A stretch of 64,000 bases of DNA, from contig NC_079881.1 of NCBI RefSeq assembly GCF_029227915.1, positions 682,001 to 746,000 on the forward strand, in the 5' to 3' direction. Origin of the DNA: Hydractinia symbiolongicarpus (lineage: Eukaryota > Cnidaria > Hydrozoa > Anthoathecata > Hydractiniidae). Position 1 is the stretch's first letter. Every line of letters starts with the position of its first letter. The position numbers and the translations under genes were made by a program. The notes below the pieces were generated by a model. The model saw only the letters and a program-made list of their open reading frames with translations. It did no database searches and was not told the origin of the DNA. Shown piece by piece: positions 10,201 to 22,502 of this stretch.

Positions 10201-13200
10201 TTTTAGTGGTGAAAAAATATTTTAAAAAATCGCTCGGGAGAAGAGTTTACTCCCTGGGTACTTTCTTTGTATACTTTTGACTATACGGGCCGAGTCCGGG
10301 GTTTACGGGAAATGGCGGGTTTTCGTTTGCCGGCGATTAAACTTCTTTTATTCAGCGTCTCATCAAAAATGAAAACATTTTTGAAAACTACAAGTCTCAT
10401 GCGTTTTAGTGGTGAAAAGATAATTTAAAAAATGGTTTTGGAAATGAGTTTACTCACAGGGTACTTTCTTTGTATACATTCGACTATACAAGCCAAGCCC
10501 GGGATTTACGGGAAATCGCGGGTTTTCGTTTGCCGGCGATTAAACCACTTTCATTAAGCGTCTCATCAAAAATGAAAACATTTTTGAAAACTACAAGTGT
10601 CATGCGTTTTAGTGGTGAAAAAATAATTTAAAAAATCCTTCGGGAAATGAGTTTACACCCTGGTTACCTTCTTTGTATACTTTTGACTATACGGGCCGAG
10701 TCCGGGATTTACGGGAAATCGCGGGTTTTCGTTTGCCGGCGATTAAACTTCTTTTATTCAGCGTCTCATCAAAAATGAAAACATTTTTAAAAACTACAAG
10801 TCTCGTGGGCTTTAGTGGTGAAATAATAATTTAAAAAATCGTTCGGGAAATGAGTTTACTCCCTGGGTACTTTCTTTGTATACTTTTGACTATACGGGCC
10901 GAGTCCGGGGTTTACGGGAAATGGCGGGTTTTCGTTTGCAGGCGATTAAACTTCTTTTATTCAGCGTCTCATCAGAAATGAAAACATTTTTGAAAACTAC
11001 AAGTCTCATGCGTTTTAGTGGTGAAAAGATAATTTAAAAAATCGTTTTGGAAATGAGTTTACTCCCTGGGTACTTCCTTTGTATGCTTTTGACTATACGG
11101 GCCGAGTCGGGGATTTACGGGAAGTCGCGGGTTTTCGTTTGCCGGCGATTAAACTTCTTTTATTCAGCGTCTCATCAAAAATGAAAACATTTTTAAAAAC
11201 TACAAGTCTCATGTGCTTTAGTGCTGAAAAAATAATTTAAAAAATCGTTCGGGAAATGAGTATACTCCCTGGGTACTTCCTTTGTATACTTTTGGCTATA
11301 CGGGCCGAGTCCGGGGTTTACGGAAAATGGCGGGTTTTCGTTTGCCGGCGATTAAACTTCTTTTATTCAGCGTCTCATCAAAAATGAAAACATTTTTAAA
11401 AACTACAAGTCTCATGGGCTTTAGTGGTTAAATAATAATTTAAAAAATCGTTCGGAAATGAGTTTACTTCCTGGGTACTTTCTTTGTATACATTCGACTA
11501 TACGGGCCAAGCCCGGGATGTACGGGAAATCGCGGGTTTCGTTTGCCGGCGATTAAACCACTTTCATTAATCGTGTCATCAAAAATGAAAACATTTCTGA
11601 AAACTACAAGTCTCATGCGTTTTAGTGTTGAAAAAATAATTTAAAAAATCGTTCGGGAAATGTGTTTACTCCCTGGGTACTTTCTTTGTATACTTTTGAC
11701 TATATGGGCCGAGTCGGAGATTTACAGGAAGTCGCGGGTTTTCGTTTGCCGGCGATTAGACTTCTTTTATTCAGCGTCTCATCAAAATTGAAAACATTTT
11801 TAAAAACTACAAGTCTCATGGGCTTTAGTGGTTAAATAATAATTTAAAAAATCGTTCGGGAAATGAGTTTACTCCCTGGGTACTTTCTTTGTATACATTC
11901 GACTATGCAGGCCAAGGCCGGGATGTACGGGAAATCGCGGGTTTCGTTTGCCGGCGATTAAACCACTTTCATTAAGCGTCTCATCAAAAATGAAAACATT
12001 TCTGAAAACTACAAGTCTCATGCGTTTTAGTGAAGAAAAAATAATTTAAAAAATCGTTCGGGAAATGAGTTTACTCCCTGGGTACTTTCTTTGTATACTT
12101 TTGACTATATAGGCCGAGTCCGGGATTTACGGGAAGTCGCGGGTTTTCGTTTGCCGGCGATTAAACTTGTTTTATTCAGCGTCTCATCAAAAATGAAAAC
12201 ATTTTTGAAAACTACAAGTCTCATGCGTTTTAGTGGTGAAAAGATAATTTAAAAAATCGTTTTGGAAATGAGTTTACTCACAGGGTACTTTCTTTGTATA
12301 CATTCGACTATATGGCCAAACCTGGGATTTACGGGAAATCGCGGGTTTTCGTTTGCCAGCGATTAAACCACTTTCATTAAGCGTCTCATCAAAAATGAAA
12401 ACATTTCTGAAAACTACAAGTCTCATGCGTTTTAGTGGTGAAAAAATAATTTAAAAGATCGTTCGGGAAATGAGTTTACTCCTTGGCTACCTTCTTTGTA
12501 TACTTTTGACTATACGGGCCGAGTCCGGCATTTACGGGAAATCGCGGGTTTTCGTTTGCCGGCGATTAAACTTCTTTTATTCAGCGTCTCATCAAAATTG
12601 AAAACATTTTTAAAAACTACAAGTCTCATGGGCTTTAGTGGTTAAATAATAATTTAAAAAATCGTTCGGGAAATGAGTTTACTCCCTGGGTACTTTCTTT
12701 GTATAATTCGACTATGCAGGCCAAGGCCGGGATGTACGGGAAATCGCGGGTTTCGTTTGCCGGCGATTAAACCACTTTCATTAAGCGTCTCATCAAAAAT
12801 GAAAACATTTCTGAAAACTACAAGTCTCATGCGTTTTAGTGAAGAAAAAATAACTTAAAAAATCGTTCGGGAAATGAGTTTACTCCCTGGGTACTTTCTT
12901 TGTATACTTTTGACTATATAGGCCGAGTCCGGGATTTACGGGAAGTCGCGGGTTTTCGTTTGCCGGCGATTAAACTTGTTTTATTCAGCGTCTCATCAAA
13001 AATGAAAACATTTTTGAAAACTACAAGTCTCATGCGTTTTAGTGGTGAAAAGATAATTTAAAAAATCGTTTTGGAAATGAGTTTACTCACAGGGTACTTT
13101 CTTTGTATACATTCGACTATACCGCCAAACCTGGGATTTACGGGAAATCGCGGGTTTTCGTTTGCCAGCGATTAAACCACTTTCATTAAGCGTCTCATCA

Positions 13201-13996
13201 AAAATGAAAACATTTCTGAAAACTACAAGTCTCATGCGTTTTAGTGGTGAAAAAATAATTTAAAAGATCGTTCGGGAAATGAGTTTACTCCTTGGCTACC
13301 TTCTTTGTATACTTTTGACTATACGGGCCGAGTCCGGCATTTACGGGAAATCGCGGGTTTTCGTTTGCCGGCGATTAAACTTCTTTTATTCAGCGTCTCA
13401 TCAAAAATGAAAACATTTTTAAAAACTACAAGTCTCATGGGCTTTAGTGGTTAAATAATAATTTAAAAAATCGTTCGGAAATGAGTTTACTTCCTGGGTA
13501 CTTTCTTTGTATACATTCGACTATACGGCCAAGCCCGGGATGTACGGGAAATCGCGGGTTTCGTTTACCGGCGATTAAACCACTTCCATTAATCGTGTCA
13601 TCAAAAATGAAAACATTTCTGAAAACTACAAGTCTCATGCGTTTTAGTGTTGAAAAAATAATTTAAAAAATCGTTCGGGAAATGTGTTTACTCCCTGGGT
13701 ACTTTCTTTGTATACTTTTGACTATATGGGCCGAGTCGGAGATTTACAGGAAGTCGCGGGTTTTCGTTTGCCGGCGATTAAACTTCTTTTATTCAGCGTC
13801 TCATCAAAATTGAAAACATTTTTAAAAACTACAAGTCTCATGGGCTTTAGTGGTTAAATAATAATTTAAAAAATCGTTCGGGAAATGAGTTTACTCCCTG
13901 GGTACTTTCTTTGTATACATTCGACTATGCAGGCCAAGGCCGGGATGTACGGGAAATCGCGGGTTTCGTTTGCCGGCGATTAAACCACTTTCATTA
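7231..13996 (+). repeat. B-rich mosaic satellite block, left arm
   Basis: This block alternates A and B monomers and contains marker series that recur at different offsets. A unit with TTCGGAAATG and TACTTCCTGGG starts at 9210, 11439 and 13462 (11 and 10 monomers apart). A B unit missing one base (TTTGTATAATTCGAC) occurs near 8045 and 12703, 4658 bp apart, and again in each copy of the following long repeat. It looks like an older, scrambled version of the regular repeat at 13997-27159. Confidence 0.8.
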
Positions 13997-16900
13997 AGCG
14001 TCTCATCAAAAATGACAACATTTCTGAAAACTACAAGTCTCATGCGTTTTAGTGAAGAAAAAATAATTTAAAAAATCGTTCGGGAAATGAGTTTACTCCC
14101 TGGGTACTTTCTTTGTATACTTTTGACTATATAGGCCGAGTCCGGGATTTACGGGAAGTCGCGGGTTTTCGTTTGCCGGCGATTAAACTTGTTTTATTCA
14201 GCGTCTCATCAAAAATGAAAACATTTTTGAAAACTACAAGTCTCATGCGTTTTAGTGGTGAAAAGATAATTTAAAAAATCGTTTTGGAAATGAGTTTACT
14301 CACAGGGTACTTTCTTTGTATACATTCGACTATACGGCCAAACCTGGGATTTACGGGAAATCGCGGGTTTTCGTTTGCCAGCGATTAAACCACTTTCATT
14401 AAGCGTCTCATCAAAAATGAAAACATTTCTGAAAACTACAAGTCTCATGCGTTTTAGTGGTGAAAAAATAATTTAAAAGATCGTTCGGGAAATGAGTTTA
14501 CTCCCTGGCTACCTTCTTTGTATACTTTTGACTATATGGGCCGAGTCCGGCATTTACGGGAAATCGCGGGTTTTCGTTTGCCGGCGATTAAACTTCTTTT
14601 ATTCAGCGTCTCATCAAAAATAAAAACATTTTTAAAAACTACAAGTCTCATGGGCTTTAGTGCTGAAAAAATAATTTAAAAAATCGTTCGGGAAATGAGT
14701 ATACTCCCTGGGTACTTCCTTTGTATACTTTTGGCTATACGGGCCGAGTCCGGGGTTTACGGAAAATGGCGGGTTTTCGTTTGCCGGCGATTAAACTTCT
14801 TTTATTCAGCGTCTCATCAAAAATGAAAACATTTTTAAAAACTACAAGTCTCATGGGCTTTAGTGGTTAAATAATAATTTAAAAAATCGTTCGGAAATGA
14901 GTTTACTTCCTGGGTACTTTCTTTGTATACATTCGACTATACGGGCCAAGCCTGGGATGTACGGGAAATCGCGGGTTTCGTTTGCCGGCGATTAAACCAC
15001 TTTCATTAATCGTGTCATCAAAAATGAAAACATTTCTGAAAACTACAAGTCTCATGCGTTTTAGTGTTGAAAAAATAATTTAAAAAATCGTTCGGGAAAT
15101 GTGTTTACTCCCTGGGTACTTTCTTTGTATACTTTTGACTATATGGGCCGAGTCGGAGATTTACAGGAAGTCGCGGGTTTTCGTTTGCCGGCGATTAGAC
15201 TTCTTTTATTCAGCGTCTCATCAAAATTGAAAACATTTTTAAAAACTACAAGTCTCATGGGCTTTAGTGGTTAAATAATAATTTAAAAAATCGTTCGGGA
15301 AATGAGTTTACTCCCTGGGTACTTTCTTTGTATACATTCGACTATGCAGGCCAAGGCCGGGATGTACGGGAAATCGCGGGTTTCGTTTGCCGGCGATTAA
15401 ACCACTTTCATTAAGCGTCTCATCAAAAATGAAAACATTTCTGAAAACTACAAGTCTCATGCGTTTTAGTGAAGAAAAAATAATTTAAAAAATCGTTCGG
15501 GAAATGAGTTTACTCCCTGGGTACTTTCTTTGTATACTTTTGACTATATAGGCCGAGTCCGGGATTTACGGGAAGTCGCGGGTTTTCGTTTGCCGGCGAT
15601 TAAACTTGTTTTATTCAGCGTCTCATCAAAAATGAAAACATTTTTGAAAACTACAAGTCTCATGCGTTTTAGTGGTGAAAAGATAATTTAAAAAATCGTT
15701 TTGGAAATGAGTTTACTCACAGGGTACTTTCTTTGTATACATTCGACTATACGGCCAAACCTGGGATTTACGGGAAATCGCGGGTTTTCGTTTGCCAGCG
15801 ATTAAACCACTTTCATTAAGCGTCTCATCAAAAATGAAAACATTTCTGAAAACTACAAGTCTCATGCGTTTTAGTGGTGAAAAAATAATTTAAAAGATCG
15901 TTCGGGAAATGAGTTTACTCCTTGGCTACCTTCTTTGTATACTTTTGACTATACGGGCCGAGTCCGGCATTTACGGGAAATCGCGGGTTTTCGTTTGCCG
16001 GCGATTAAACTTCTTTTATTCAGCGTCTCATCAAAATTGAAAACATTTTTAAAAACTACAAGTCTCATGGGCTTTAGTGGTTAAATAATAATTTAAAAAA
16101 TCGTTCGGGAAATGAGTTTACTCCCTGGGTACTTTCTTTGTATAATTCGACTATGCAGGCCAAGGCCGGGATGTACGGAAAATCGCGGGTTTCGTTTGCC
16201 GGCGATTAAACCACTTTCATTAAGCGTCTCATCAAAAATGAAAACATTTCTGAAAACTACAAGTCTCATGCGTTTTAGTGAAGAAAAAATAATTTAAAAA
16301 ATCGTTCGGGAAATGAGTTTACTCCCTGGGTACTTTCTTTGTATACTTTTGACTATATAGGCCGAGTCCGGGATTTACGGGAAGTCGCGGGTTTTCGTTT
16401 GCCGGCGATTAAACTTGTTTTATTCAGCGTCTCATCAAAAATGAAAACATTTTTGAAAACTACAAGTCTCATGCGTTTTAGTGGTGAAAAGATAATTTAA
16501 AAAATCGTTTTGGAAATGAGTTTACTCACAGGGTACTTTCTTTGTATACATTCGACTATACGGCCAAACCTGGGATTTACGGGAAATCGCGGGTTTTCGT
16601 TTGCCAGCGATTAAACCACTTTCATTAAGCGTCTCATCAAAAATGAAAACATTTCTGAAAACTACAAGTCTCATGCGTTTTAGTGGTGAAAAAATAATTT
16701 AAAAGATCGTTCGGGAAATGAGTTTACTCCTTGGCTACCTTCTTTGTATACTTTTGACTATACGGGCCGAGTCCGGCATTTACGGGAAATCGCGGGTTTT
16801 CGTTTGCCGGCGATTAAACTTCTTTTATTCAGCGTCTCATCAAAAATAAAAACATTTTTAAAAACTACAAGTCTCATGGGCTTTAGTGGTGAAATATTAA

Positions 16901-18249
16901 TTTAAAAAATCGTTCGGGAAATGAGTTTACTCCCAGGGTACTTTCTTTGCATACTTTTGACTATACGGGCCGAGTCCGGGGTTTACGGAAAATGGCGGGT
17001 TTTCGTTTGCCGGCAATTAAACTCCTTTTATTCAGCGTCTCATCAAAAATGAAAACATTTTTGAAAACTACAAGTGTCGTGCGTTTTAGTGGTGAAAAAA
17101 TAATTTAAAAAATCGTTCGGGAAATGAGTTTACTCCCTGGGTACTTTCTTTGTATACTTTTGACTCTACGGGCCGAGTCGGAGATTTACGGGAAGTCGCG
17201 GGTTTTCGTTTGCCGGCGATTAAACTTCTTTTATTCAGCGTCTCATCAAAAATGAAAACATTTTTAAAAACTACAAGTCTCATGGGCTTTAGTGGTTAAA
17301 TAATAATTTAAAAAATCGTTCGGGAAATGAGTTTACTCCCTGGGTACTTTCTTTGTATACATTCGACTATGCAGGCCAAGGCCGGGATGTACGGGAAATC
17401 GCGGGTTTCGTTTGCCGGCGATTAAACCACTTTCATTAAGCGTCTCACCAAAAATGACAACATTTCTGAAAACTACAAGTCTCATGCGTTTTAGTGAAGA
17501 AAAAATAATTTAAAAAATCGTTCGGGAAATGAGTTTACTCCCTGGGTACTTTCTTTGTATACTTTTGACTATATAGGCCGAGTCCGGGATTTACGGGAAG
17601 TCGCGGGTTTTCGTTTGCCGGCGATTAAACTTGTTTTATTCAGCGTCTCATCAAAAATGAAAACATTTTTAAAAACTACAAGTCTCATGCGTTTTAGTGG
17701 TGAAAAGATAATTTAAAAAATCGTTTTGGAAATGAGTTTACTCACAGGGTACTTTCTTTGTATACATTCGACTATACGGCCAAACCTGGGATTTACGGGA
17801 AATCGCGGGTTTTCGTTTGCCAGCGATTAAACCACTTTCATTAAGCGTCTCATCAAAAATGAAAACATTTCTGAAAACTACAAGTCTCATGCGTTCTAGT
17901 GGTGAAAAAATAATTTAAAAGATCGTTCGGGAAATGAGTTTACTCCCTGGCTACCTTCTTTGTATACTTTTGACTATATGGGCCGAGTCCGGCATTTACG
18001 GGAAATCGCGGGTTTTCGTTTGCCGGCGATTAAACTTCTTTTATTCAGCGTCTCATCAAAAATAAAAACATTTTTAAAAACTACAAGTCTCATGGGCTTT
18101 AGTGGTGAAATAATAATTTAAAAAATCGTTCGGGAAATGAGTTTACTCCCAGGGTACTTTCTTTGCATACTTTTGACTATACGGCCGAGTCGGGGATTTT
18201 CCGGGAAGTTGCGGGTTTTCGTTTGCCGGCGATTAAACTTCTTTTATTC
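13997..18249 (+). repeat. Long higher-order repeat, copy 1 (21 monomers, 4253 bp)
   Basis: The sequence recurs 4253 bp later almost without change. Twenty-one unit starts can be counted over one period (16092 to 20345). Diagnostic changes shared with copy 2 include GAAATATTAATTT near 16893, GACTCTACGGG near 17163, GCGTTCTAG near 17892 and CTCACCAAAAATGACAAC near 17445. Copy 1 begins where a B-type tail (CATTAAGCG then ATGACAAC) is followed by the shared sequence. Before this point copies 1 and 2 differ. Confidence 0.92.
16496..16697 (+). repeat. Representative B-type monomer (202 bp)
   Basis: B-type monomers carry ATTCGACTATACGG, then CCAAACCTGGG or CCAAGCCCGGG, then AACCACTTTCATTAAGCG, and ACATTTCTGAAAAC. 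This copy also has the TTTTGGAAATG and CTCACAGGGTAC start found in many B units. B units are frequent at about 7-27 kb and at the mirror positions. Some B units have TGCAGGCCAAGGCCGGGATG and a one-base-shorter GGGTTTCG, which makes them 201-202 bp. Confidence 0.92.
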
Positions 18250-21200
18250 AGCGTCTCATCAAAAATGACAACATTTCTGAAAACTACAAGTCTCATGCGT
18301 TTTAGTGAAGAAAAAATAATTTAAAAAATCGTTCGGGAAATGAGTTTACTCCCTGGGTACTTTCTTTGTATACTTTTGACTATATAGGCCGAGTCCGGGA
18401 TTTACGGGAAGTCGCGGGTTTTCGTTTGCCGGCGATTAAACTTGTTTTATTCAGCGTCTCATCAAAAATGAAAACATTTTTGAAAACTACAAGTCTCATG
18501 CGTTTTAGTGGTGAAAAGATAATTTAAAAAATCGTTTTGGAAATGAGTTTACTCACAGGGTACTTTCTTTGTATACATTCGACTATACGGCCAAACCTGG
18601 GATTTACGGGAAATCGCGGGTTTTCGTTTGCCAGCGATTAAACCACTTTCATTAAGCGTCTCATCAAAAATGAAAACATTTCTGAAAACTACAAGTCTCA
18701 TGCGTTTTAGTGGTGAAAAAATAATTTAAAAGATCGTTCGGGAAATGAGTTTACTCCCTGGCTACCTTCTTTGTATACTTTTGACTATATGGGCCGAGTC
18801 CGGCATTTACGGGAAATCGCGGGTTTTCGTTTGCCGGCGATTAAACTTCTTTTATTCAGCGTCTCATCAAAAATAAAAACATTTTTAAAAACTACAAGTC
18901 TCATGGGCTTTAGTGCTGAAAAAATAATTTAAAAAATCGTTCGGGAAATGAGTATACTCCCTGGGTACTTCCTTTGTATACTTTTGGCTATACGGGCCGA
19001 GTCCGGGGTTTACGGAAAATGGCGGGTTTTCGTTTGCCGGCGATTAAACTTCTTTTATTCAGCGTCTCATCAAAAATGAAAACATTTTTAAAAACTACAA
19101 GTCTCATGGGCTTTAGTGGTTAAATAATAATTTAAAAAATCGTTCGGAAATGAGTTTACTTCCTGGGTACTTTCTTTGTATACATTCGACTATACGGGCC
19201 AAGCCTGGGATGTACGGGAAATCGCGGGTTTCGTTTGCCGGCGATTAAACCACTTTCATTAATCGTGTCATCAAAAATGAAAACATTTCTGAAAACTACA
19301 AGTCTCATGCGTTTTAGTGTTGAAAAAATAATTTAAAAAATCGTTCGGGAAATGTGTTTACTCCCTGGGTACTTTCTTTGTATACTTTTGACTATATGGG
19401 CCGAGTCGGAGATTTACAGGAAGTCGCGGGTTTTCGTTTGCCGGCGATTAGACTTCTTTTATTCAGCGTCTCATCAAAATTGAAAACATTTTTAAAAACT
19501 ACAAGTCTCATGGGCTTTAGTGGTTAAATAATAATTTAAAAAATCGTTCGGGAAATGAGTTTACTCCCTGGGTACTTTCTTTGTATACATTCGACTATGC
19601 AGGCCAAGGCCGGGATGTACGGGAAATCGCGGGTTTCGTTTGCCGGCGATTAAACCACTTTCATTAAGCGTCTCATCAAAAATGAAAACATTTCTGAAAA
19701 CTACAAGTCTCATGCGTTTTAGTGAAGAAAAAATAATTTAAAAAATCGTTCGGGAAATGAGTTTACTCCCTGGGTACTTTCTTTGTATACTTTTGACTAT
19801 ATAGGCCGAGTCCGGGATTTACGGGAAGTCGCGGGTTTTCGTTTGCCGGCGATTAAACTTGTTTTATTCAGCGTCTCATCAAAAATGAAAACATTTTTGA
19901 AAACTACAAGTCTCATGCGTTTTAGTGGTGAAAAGATAATTTAAAAAATCGTTTTGGAAATGAGTTTACTCACAGGGTACTTTCTTTGTATACATTCGAC
20001 TATACGGCCAAACCTGGGATTTACGGGAAATCGCGGGTTTTCGTTTGCCAGCGATTAAACCACTTTCATTAAGCGTCTCATCAAAAATGAAAACATTTCT
20101 GAAAACTACAAGTCTCATGCGTTTTAGTGGTGAAAAAATAATTTAAAAGATCGTTCGGGAAATGAGTTTACTCCTTGGCTACCTTCTTTGTATACTTTTG
20201 ACTATACGGGCCGAGTCCGGCATTTACGGGAAATCGCGGGTTTTCGTTTGCCGGCGATTAAACTTCTTTTATTCAGCGTCTCATCAAAATTGAAAACATT
20301 TTTAAAAACTACAAGTCTCATGGGCTTTAGTGGTTAAATAATAATTTAAAAAATCGTTCGGGAAATGAGTTTACTCCCTGGGTACTTTCTTTGTATAATT
20401 CGACTATGCAGGCCAAGGCCGGGATGTACGGAAAATCGCGGGTTTCGTTTGCCGGCGATTAAACCACTTTCATTAAGCGTCTCATCAAAAATGAAAACAT
20501 TTCTGAAAACTACAAGTCTCATGCGTTTTAGTGAAGAAAAAATAATTTAAAAAATCGTTCGGGAAATGAGTTTACTCCCTGGGTACTTTCTTTGTATACT
20601 TTTGACTATATAGGCCGAGTCCGGGATTTACGGGAAGTCGCGGGTTTTCGTTTGCCGGCGATTAAACTTGTTTTATTCAGCGTCTCATCAAAAATGAAAA
20701 CATTTTTGAAAACTACAAGTCTCATGCGTTTTAGTGGTGAAAAGATAATTTAAAAAATCGTTTTGGAAATGAGTTTACTCACAGGGTACTTTCTTTGTAT
20801 ACATTCGACTATACGGCCAAACCTGGGATTTACGGGAAATCGCGGGTTTTCGTTTGCCAGCGATTAAACCACTTTCATTAAGCGTCTCATCAAAAATGAA
20901 AACATTTCTGAAAACTACAAGTCTCATGCGTTTTAGTGGTGAAAAAATAATTTAAAAGATCGTTCGGGAAATGAGTTTACTCCTTGGCTACCTTCTTTGT
21001 ATACTTTTGACTATACGGGCCGAGTCCGGCATTTACGGGAAATCGCGGGTTTTCGTTTGCCGGCGATTAAACTTCTTTTATTCAGCGTCTCATCAAAAAT
21101 AAAAACATTTTTAAAAACTACAAGTCTCATGGGCTTTAGTGGTGAAATATTAATTTAAAAAATCGTTCGGGAAATGAGTTTACTCCCAGGGTACTTTCTT

Positions 21201-22502
21201 TGCATACTTTTGACTATACGGGCCGAGTCCGGGGTTTACGGAAAATGGCGGGTTTTCGTTTGCCGGCAATTAAACTCCTTTTATTCAGCGTCTCATCAAA
21301 AATGAAAACATTTTTGAAAACTACAAGTGTCGTGCGTTTTAGTGGTGAAAAAATAATTTAAAAAATCGTTCGGGAAATGAGTTTACTCCCTGGGTACTTT
21401 CTTTGTATACTTTTGACTCTACGGGCCGAGTCGGAGATTTACGGGAAGTCGCGGGTTTTCGTTTGCCGGCGATTAAACTTCTTTTATTCAGCGTCTCATC
21501 AAAAATGAAAACATTTTTAAAAACTACAAGTCTCATGGGCTTTAGTGGTTAAATAATAATTTAAAAAATCGTTCGGGAAATGAGTTTACTCCCTGGGTAC
21601 TTTCTTTGTATACATTCGACTATGCAGGCCAAGGCCGGGATGTACGGGAAATCGCGGGTTTCGTTTGCCGGCGATTAAACCACTTTCATTAAGCGTCTCA
21701 CCAAAAATGACAACATTTCTGAAAACTACAAGTCTCATGCGTTTTAGTGAAGAAAAAATAATTTAAAAAATCGTTCGGGAAATGAGTTTACTCCCTGGGT
21801 ACTTTCTTTGTATACTTTTGACTATATAGGCCGAGTCCGGGATTTACGGGAAGTCGCGGGTTTTCGTTTGCCGGCGATTAAACTTGTTTTATTCAGCGTC
21901 TCATCAAAAATGAAAACATTTTTAAAAACTACAAGTCTCATGCGTTTTAGTGGTGAAAAGATAATTTAAAAAATCGTTTTGGAAATGAGTTTACTCACAG
22001 GGTACTTTCTTTGTATACATTCGACTATACGGCCAAACCTGGGATTTACGGGAAATCGCGGGTTTTCGTTTGCCAGCGATTAAACCACTTTCATTAAGCG
22101 TCTCATCAAAAATGAAAACATTTCTGAAAACTACAAGTCTCATGCGTTCTAGTGGTGAAAAAATAATTTAAAAGATCGTTCGGGAAATGAGTTTACTCCC
22201 TGGCTACCTTCTTTGTATACTTTTGACTATATGGGCCGAGTCCGGCATTTACGGGAAATCGCGGGTTTTCGTTTGCCGGCGATTAAACTTCTTTTATTCA
22301 GCGTCTCATCAAAAATAAAAACATTTTTAAAAACTACAAGTCTCATGGGCTTTAGTGGTGAAATAATAATTTAAAAAATCGTTCGGGAAATGAGTTTACT
22401 CCCAGGGTACTTTCTTTGCATACTTTTGACTATACGGCCGAGTCGGGGATTTTCCGGGAAGTTGCGGGTTTTCGTTTGCCGGCGATTAAACTTCTTTTAT
22501 TC
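18250..22502 (+). repeat. Long higher-order repeat, copy 2 (21 monomers, 4253 bp)
   Basis: This copy is nearly identical to copy 1 at an offset of 4253. It opens with a chimeric monomer in which an A-type front (TTCTTTTATTCAGCG) joins a B-type back (ATGACAACATTTCTG) near 18250. This join is what a tandem duplication by unequal exchange would leave. The same join opens copy 3 near 22503. The join is absent from the right arm. Confidence 0.92.
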
